Assembly (NCBI RefSeq): GCF_947623445.1
Contig: NC_135247.1
Coordinates: forward strand, 7,194,501 to 7,258,500
DNA from: Clavelina lepadiformis
Taxonomy: Eukaryota > Chordata > Ascidiacea > Aplousobranchia > Clavelinidae
Direction: 5' to 3'
DNA length: 64,000 nucleotides
Both the position numbers and the translations under genes were made by a program. The notes beneath the pieces are model-generated. The model searched no databases. It was not told where the DNA came from and saw only the letters and a list, made by a program, of their open reading frames with translations. Shown piece after piece: positions 58,701 through 64,000 of this stretch; the stretch's first letter is position 1; every line of letters begins with the position of its first letter.

Positions 58701-60085
58701 GGTTGGATCTCGCAAAACCAATGAAAAATATTTCAACAAATTTTATTTCACTCATTAATGCTAATTCACTCACTCATAATTTCCACTTCTATATCGATAC
58801 AAGAAAAGCGCAGATTTTTGTGACCGACTGCACCCGACTACTTTTCAACTAAATATAAAGCAATGAGATAAGCCATCGTCTTGTTATGATGTGGTATCAA
58901 CACGCTCCGTTACTTTGATGTTGTATTTTTCTTTGCCACTTCAACATTCTGTCACGCTCTTTTTAATGGCAGTCTGATGCATGAAAGTTATATTGACAAA
59001 ACTGGATTTGCTTTACGATAACTGTGCAACGTACATCGCGGATGAGCTTGACTCGACTATGGCCCGACCAGAGGGAAAGTGTGAAAACGCCAAACTTGCA
59101 CAACCAATCAGTGTTGCTTAAGAATAACCAAAAATCAGACAGACGAATTTCATCTGCACCGTGTTCGTTATCTGCACTAAGTTTTTTTACTATACCCACA
59201 AATGTGTACAGTTCCACAGGTTGAAAAACACTGCTTTAATCGTTGCATATATTTTACTAAAAATGGCCAAATTAAACATGTTCAATCAAGAAAATGAAAT
59301 AGTAGGGAAAATCTCTTGAAAAAACCAGTCATAAATTCTCATACCAGATATTTTGTAAAAAATGAATGTAGCTGTTATTTGTGTTAAACTATTCCAAAAT
59401 AGGAGTTGAATATTGAATTTTAGAATATGCACAACTTCTATTCAGTCAAAATTACGTTTCATGCATCTGCACTGTAAGTTTACTGATAGTAGTACCAACC
59501 ACTAATCTTCGGCATAAACTTTCTTAAAACCATTTTGCACATTTTAAAGCTGCTATGACTTTTTCCTGTTTGTATGTTGTACTTTTTGAGGGGTTAATGG
59601 CAGTAAATAGCAAAAAATAAGAACGGTACTTACATCTTGCTCGTGCATTTTGATCAAGGATTTGTGACAACATACTATGCAACATTTCTTGCTGTCTAAA
59701 AACAAGAAAGCGCAAGATAGAGGAACAGAAATCCAATGCTTTAATTGTTGTTAAATAAGGATGTAAATTGTAAACCATGCAGGTATGGCGCACACAAATA
59801 TGAATACACACGTTTAAAAAGTAACTAACAAGAAAGTGATAATGCGTTAATCAATAATTATTGGTACAAAATGGTAAAATCATACTGTTCTTGTTGTTGT
59901 TTTCTTTTCTTTTGTTCGTCAGGATCACCTGCCTAAAGAAATTAATGGAACTTGCTGAAGCATTTAAAACAAAACTTTCACATCTAATGCTCATGATATG
60001 TGTGACATTTAAAGCTTACCCCAAACTGCCCTTGCAATTCTTGCATTCGTTTTGCACGAAGAGCAGCAAGTCCATCTTCTTCCAT
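52776..60085 (-). CDS. PDCD5: Programmed cell death protein 5 family protein, 6 exons
   Basis: The exons, in transcript order, are 60085-60020, 59932-59886, 59695-59634, 54482-54391, 52977-52909 and 52814-52776. Phases agree throughout, giving 375 bases and 124 aa, the usual family length of about 125. PDCD5 is a small conserved helical protein found in cytoplasm and nucleus, linked to apoptosis and to the TIP60 and chaperonin CCT pathways in mammals. Recognisable blocks are MEEDGLAALRAKRMQELQ at the N-terminus, SQILDQNARARLNSIALVKP spanning the exon 3/4 junction, KAKQVEAMLITMAQRGQIADK, QLVGLLEQVSGKSQKTTVK, and the C-terminal FERRRVMDSDSD. Exon 2 is Lys/Gln-rich (KKRKQQQEQ), as in the family. 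Intron 3 is 5.15 kb, most of it nested transposons; the others are short except intron 4 (1.4 kb). Confidence 0.96.
52978..54390. other. PDCD5 intron 4
   Basis: No gene is seen. It contains a perfect inverted repeat at 53105-53189; the rest is AT-rich without recognised element ends. Confidence 0.7.
53105..53189. repeat. Perfect 31-bp inverted repeat with 23-bp loop
   Basis: Arms at 53105-53135 and 53159-53189 are exact complements (first arm begins TAAGCTTGCTTCATTAGG). The loop itself contains AGCTCT and AGAGCT, which extend the stem after a small bulge. A transcript from either strand would fold into a long hairpin. Confidence 0.92.
55690..57697 (+). pseudogene. Broken gene of a multicopy, transposon-associated family
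   Basis: The coding sequence is interrupted by the MITE at 55800-56477; the frame joins cleanly across it (ELN | NDLTRDLNLT). Downstream, nonsense codons fall near 56540, at 56714, at about 56960-56962 and at 57509, all in one frame. Recognisable blocks are FLDSSVKSLKAVLLHN, GLQAGYTKHPCFLC, LPPLHIKLGLMKNY, LDYCPDNCGDYSEEQGERFH and YLDVNMLADYCWRLKRD. I recognise these as a family found in many copies in invertebrate and fish genomes, usually annotated as uncharacterised. Its chemistry is not established, and I do not assign one. It has two Cys-x2-Cys-like sites but no obvious DDE triad. The copy is dead. Confidence 0.7.
55800..56477. mobile_element. MITE with 9-bp target duplication and subterminal repeats
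   Basis: The inverted ends are GGGATCACGACATATGACCG and, reversed, GGTTCCACGACATATGACCG. Perfect 9-bp duplications AGCTGAATG lie at 55791-55799 and 56478-56486, which fits Mutator-like elements. About 150 bp inside each end is built from 17-18 bp units alternating around AATTGGCCGGCGA, AATTAACCG and CGGTCAATTTAC. It is non-coding. Confidence 0.88.
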
Positions 60086-60463
60086 ATTTAAAATAGGTGT
60101 ATATGCAATTCAAATACCTTAATAAAACAGTAAGTATAAACTTTAAAGGCACTTTCACAGTCGTGAAAGTAGACTAATTTTATTATCGTAACGATCCTGA
60201 AGTTTGTTAATCCTGTCCAGAAATCCCAACCCTAACTGCAACAAAGCAATCAACCTACTTCTTCCCATTCTGCATTGTACATTTTGAAAACTTAAAAAAA
60301 TATTATTCGAAAGATTTCCAGCATAAACATTTATAGTAATTAGTTATCCTCTTTAAACTTTTGATGAGCCATGCAACTAGTTGAGTGAGTTGCTCTTCCT
60401 TTAGCAAGCCATGTTTTTGATGTATGGCTCTGGATCCTTTTTTCATTCGAAAGCTCTCTAAAA
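60086..60463. other. PDCD5 upstream region
   Basis: The promoter is expected here. No clear TATA box or other site is recognised and no other gene is seen. Confidence 0.4.
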
Positions 60464-61279
60464 CAGTGCTTGTCAACCTTTTTCATACCGTGACTCTTTG
60501 AACAACCGAATTTTACTGATGACCACTTCCAAAAATATCAATTTATGTAACGTATTGTTACGCCAAATATAACATACAAAGTCTTGGACAAAGAATTATT
60601 TGCTACTCTTTACCTGTTTGCTACTTGTTCGTGAGCATGTATTTTATTGTGCTATAACTAAAAAGTTTAGCAACGTAACTTTCACACCGCATAGTTAATG
60701 GTAAACAATAAAAAATACAATGCAACTTATTGACGTTCATTTATATCAGAACATTGTGAAGCACTACTTTTATGCTAATACAACCATCTAATTTGTTTTA
60801 ACCATCAATGACTATTAGACCCGTAAAAAAACTCCTGAAGTTGAAACATTTTCACCATGAAAAACTGTCCTTTACTAATGCTCACCAATTAGCTGTATTT
60901 ATATACCAGCAAATGCATCAAAATTTAGGAAGATTAGGAAAAAACAACTACAATTATCTTTGTTATCAAATAATTGGATCTAGCCTAGTATAGAAGAGCA
61001 CAACCATTCTGTGCAGAGAATGCCTTTGGATACTAGACCCTAGCTGCTCAAATTGTGACGTCATCTGGTTGTGCACTTGTACCGGTATATTATACCCAAA
61101 TATTTTCCTATAAAACGTCGCATTTCCTATAATGAAATTGAAGGCAGGTTTAATAAACGAAAACCATCTCATTAAAATGAAAGAAAATTAAAACACTTTT
61201 TAAGAAAAACCAACAACTTTACAAAAGTCTTGCGACCCCCAGAAGAAAACACCATGGACCCCCACGTTGAAACCCCATG
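60464..61279. mobile_element. Possible hAT-like element E
   Basis: Starts CAGTGCTTGTCAACCTTTTT. The right edge near GACCCCCACGTTGAAACC resembles a decayed inverted end. Flanking 8-mers CTCTAAAA and CATTAAAA match at six of eight positions. No coding capacity. Left end firm, right end uncertain. Confidence 0.5.
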
Positions 61280-61884
61280 CATTAAAACATGTTAAACTAG
61301 TAATAGGCTAGTTCCAGTCTTAGTTCTTGTGTTACTGTAGGACTGTAGGTTATAGTCAGTATTTTAACTTCAACTGATAACTGTAGACTAATTTGGCTAA
61401 GCAGTTTTTGCAAAACTTGTGAAACCTTGACGTAAGATTGTTACAGGTACGCTGTACCGGCAATAATTCATTTAGCGAAACCGTTCCCGCTAACTTTCAT
61501 AAAGGCTTGCTCGTTAACCCGGGCTCAAGCGATGAGAAATCATTGGCAGGCTTACGTCGAACTAAAACTTTCCTCAGGCGGAGGATAAAGATTATCACAC
61601 CATAACCATCTTTCATCTACATGTACGCCATCATGTATGCAGATGATTCTACCATCCACTGATCTACAGAAAATGCATACACAAACATGGCAAACGCGTT
61701 GGCAAATCAACTACGCCCTAGCCTAGGCCTAGGCTAAACTTGCAAACTCAGAAATACCATAAGTAAACGATTGGCTTACTGCCAAAATACTCGGAATTCT
61801 AAAAAATAAAAATTTATGATTTCTGTTATCAAAACGGCTTCATTTGAATCCATAGATATCTTATATATAGTATATACCGTATTA
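61280..61884. other. Gene-free stretch with a SINE-like copy
   Basis: A block at about 61503-61610 (GATGAGAAATCATTGGC, CCTCAGGCGGAGGATAAAGATTAT hairpin region) matches the repeat at 10127-10250. Nothing else is recognised. Confidence 0.45.
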
Positions 61885-62219
61885 CAGTAGAATTCGCCTA
61901 CTATAGTGACTTTGGCTATAGTATAGTGACACTTCGCCTATAGTGACACCTGTTGCAAAGTCCCGTTGGCAAACCATATGTTTTGCATAGAAATGACTTC
62001 GTCTATAGTGACTTCGTGTATAAGAACACTATGCTTACAGTGACACCACATTTCTGTCCCTTGGGCTCAAAAATTTCCGTGTAAGGACTCGTTAGTTTGT
62101 GATGCAATAATAAGTCCCTTTGAGGAAAACAGTGTAAAATACCTCGTATATAACGGATATCGCATATAACGGACGAATTTCGCTGGTCCCGACTGGTCCG
62201 TCACATGCGAGTTCTACTG
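61885..62219. mobile_element. pogo/Tigger-like MITE with CAGTAGAA ends
   Basis: Starts CAGTAGAATTCGCC and ends GCGAGTTCTACTG, with TA on each side (61883-61884 and 62220-62221). It contains repeated CTATAGTGAC and ATATAACGGA units. A further end of the same type lies at 63359-63375, also followed by TA, so a larger composite is possible. Confidence 0.7.
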
Positions 62220-62265
62220 TAGTCATCTGCGGCTATTTTACCTTGACCTCGTCTATACTCTATAG

Positions 62266-62600
62266 CAGGGGTGGGCAACATACGGCCCGCGGGCCGGATC
62301 CGGCCCGCGACGGGATTTTGAGCGGCCCGCAGACAGTTTCCGGTCTTACATGATAATGTAGTCTGCGGCCACACTCTGCCGCAATCCCTGTATTGCGTCA
62401 CTGAATAAGTCCAAGTTTGCCAACCTGAGAAAGATGGCCATAAATCTACTTGTTCTGTTCGGGTCTACATACATTTATGAGCAAACATTTTCGACCATGA
62501 ACATTAATAAGACAAAGCTGCGTTCCAATCTATTCAGGAATCCGGCCCGCCATTGTCGCTTAATATTTGGAAACTTTCTCTAAATAACTTCATGTGAAAA
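62266..62600 (+). pseudogene. hAT transposase remnant (C-terminal dimerisation region)
   Basis: The left end is hAT-like (CAGGGGTGGGCAACATACGG). At 62395-62532 one frame encodes a stretch ending LLVLFGSTYIYEQTFSTMN and then NKTKLRSNL, typical of the dimerisation domain of hAT transposases, in particular those related to ZBED5-type genes. Only this fragment remains, and I found no right terminus. Confidence 0.7.
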
Positions 62601-62867
62601 CGCCGTTTAGTAGGTTACCAGGTGATTTCATAACATCTTAGTTTTAACTGAATATAATCCCCATTGCCAACGCTTTATTTTTATCGTTCGCACATTCTGA
62701 AATGTTCGTGTATTTTGTGTCGCATATTTCCGCTCACACCGCTCCACGCTGTTATAATCGTTAATTTATGATATAATATGATGATAAAATTTAACATTTA
62801 ACAAATTTAACATTTAATGTTAATGATGTTAAAATTTGTTCTTTATATCGTTGGTGTCACTATAGGG

Positions 62868-63349
62868 CAGGGATGGCGAACCACTGACCCGCGGGTCACG
62901 AAGTGACCCATCACAGATTTTCAGTGACCCACTTGTCTTTTTTAAAATAATGAAATTTAAACAAATATTTAAGCAAAGAATAAATGCTTCACTAAATATT
63001 TGTAATAAGGCCCCAACCTATTTTAATCTAGTACCGTACCGAATTGCCATATAGCAGTTTGACACAACTAAAGCCGTAGTAGTGCGTTATCAGTATCACG
63101 GCAAGTTACTGGGTGCTTATAACGTAATAAAGCTATTGTGCTCTTGATTGTTAGCAAATCATGTTACATTTTTGTACCCTTTAGTGACTGCATGCCTCTT
63201 TGCTGTTCAGAATTAATGTGGTCGGGTAAGCTGCAAACATTTAATGCCTGCAAGTAGGCCCAAGTTTTTAATGAATGACCCGCTTTTGCTTTTTCAAGAA
63301 TTAAGGTCTCTTTTGTGACCCATGCACTAAAAAAGGTTCGCCATCCCTG
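62868..63349. mobile_element. hAT-like MITE F
   Basis: Starts CAGGGATGGCGAACC and ends GGTTCGCCATCCCTG, with perfect CTATAGGG duplications (62860-62867 and 63350-63357). Non-coding. Confidence 0.93.
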
Positions 63350-63375
63350 CTATAGGGCATAGGCGAATTCTACTG

Positions 63376-64000
63376 TATATATGTTATATAAGATATCTAT
63401 GTTTAAATCACAGTGCTTATATTTTTTTTTTGATTTTCTGCTGCACGGTAGTCTGTATGGAAAGTTTGTATGACAAACCGGAGATCTCCAGTATATCTCC
63501 AAAACACATGTATATTTTACCGCTTTTAGTGTATGTTTGAGTATTCCACAGTCGTCGGTTCATGATAAATCTTTTTTCATAACAACTCCATTTTAAACAC
63601 AACCGTATATCAGAAAATCGCACAAAAAACCTGACAAATTGATAGGCCATTAACCAATTTTGTCTGTATCTAAAAATTACCAAAACCGAAAGTATTATAA
63701 TATCGTCTTAAAGGGGAATTATTTTGGTCGTCGCCTTTATATTGCGCATAGTATGCGTGATAACGTTTGAATCAAATTGTTATTATATTCATGAAATTGT
63801 TGACCAATGAAACTGTTAGTTCATTCATGTTATTTTGTGTGATTTCCTTCTTGTCTAACTGGTACATCACCTGTTGGGGAAACAGCATGCTTAACTTTAA
63901 TTTCCATTAATTACTATCATTTAATTTAATTACTATTCCCTTAAAGTTTGTGTCGTACCGGTGTCATTCGCATTACGAGACGAGGTCATTCGATTGTACT
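63376..64000. other. Gene-free right edge
   Basis: One minus-strand frame (63417-63683) is open but shows no domain. Nothing else is recognised before the window ends. Confidence 0.5.

Larger units (their letters stand above)
54704..59233 (-). mobile_element. hAT-like element C, copy 3, inverted and interrupted
   Basis: The outer parts (54704-55114 and 58349-59233) match element C (46712-48179) in reverse orientation, including both termini (CAGTGCTTTTCAA and its reverse at 59233). Flanking 8-mers CTCTAGCC and CTTTAATC are a diverged target duplication. A 3.2-kb element is inserted at 55115. It sits in PDCD5 intron 3. Confidence 0.88.

Noticed and set aside
1..64000. CRISPR arrays, operons, bacterial promoters or ribosomal RNA
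   Set aside because: None seen. The repeats are transposons or segmental copies, and the genes are spliced.

Overview
This is animal nuclear DNA: AT-rich, split genes with GT-AG introns, and many mobile elements. The best clue to the lineage is a classical cadherin whose fifth cadherin repeat runs straight into the membrane segment, with no EGF or laminin-G region between them. That short form is known from vertebrates and tunicates. The small introns and low gene spacing favour a tunicate (ascidian). This is inference; no species marker was seen.

Layout. 1-13.9 kb holds one gene, an ER-type cyclophilin (2391-4545, +), followed by gene-poor DNA with several hAT-like MITEs. 13,940-47,825 is a direct tandem duplication of about 14.5 kb. 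Each unit carries the 3' part of a classical cadherin (+) facing the 3' part of a coiled-coil gene (-). The left breakpoint lies upstream of the cadherin exon that carries the furin site. The right breakpoint lies inside a hAT element in intron 3 of the coiled-coil gene. Unit 1 (13,940-28,448) therefore has a coiled-coil copy without its first three exons. Unit 2 (28,449-47,825) has a cadherin copy cut off from any upstream exons, while its coiled-coil gene runs on intact to 50,055. Unit 2 also carries a Ty3/gypsy LTR element (29,439-35,864), itself interrupted by a decayed pogo-like element (31,665-33,774).

47.8-60.1 kb holds the coiled-coil gene's 5' exons and a complete six-exon PDCD5 gene (60,085-52,776, -). 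PDCD5 intron 3 is a nest of three elements inside one another. 60.1-64.0 kb is a mosaic of hAT- and pogo-like fragments.

The main points of interest are: the reciprocal truncation of two convergent genes by one duplication; two phase-matched alternative transmembrane exons in the cadherin; and a remodelled cytoplasmic tail in cadherin copy 2, where two exons are fused and the conserved juxtamembrane block is lost. The whole duplication could instead be two alleles placed in tandem by the assembler, since the copies look only about 1-2% different by eye. This must be tested first. Exon coordinates were worked out by hand from splice sites and reading phase. Expression cannot be judged from sequence alone.
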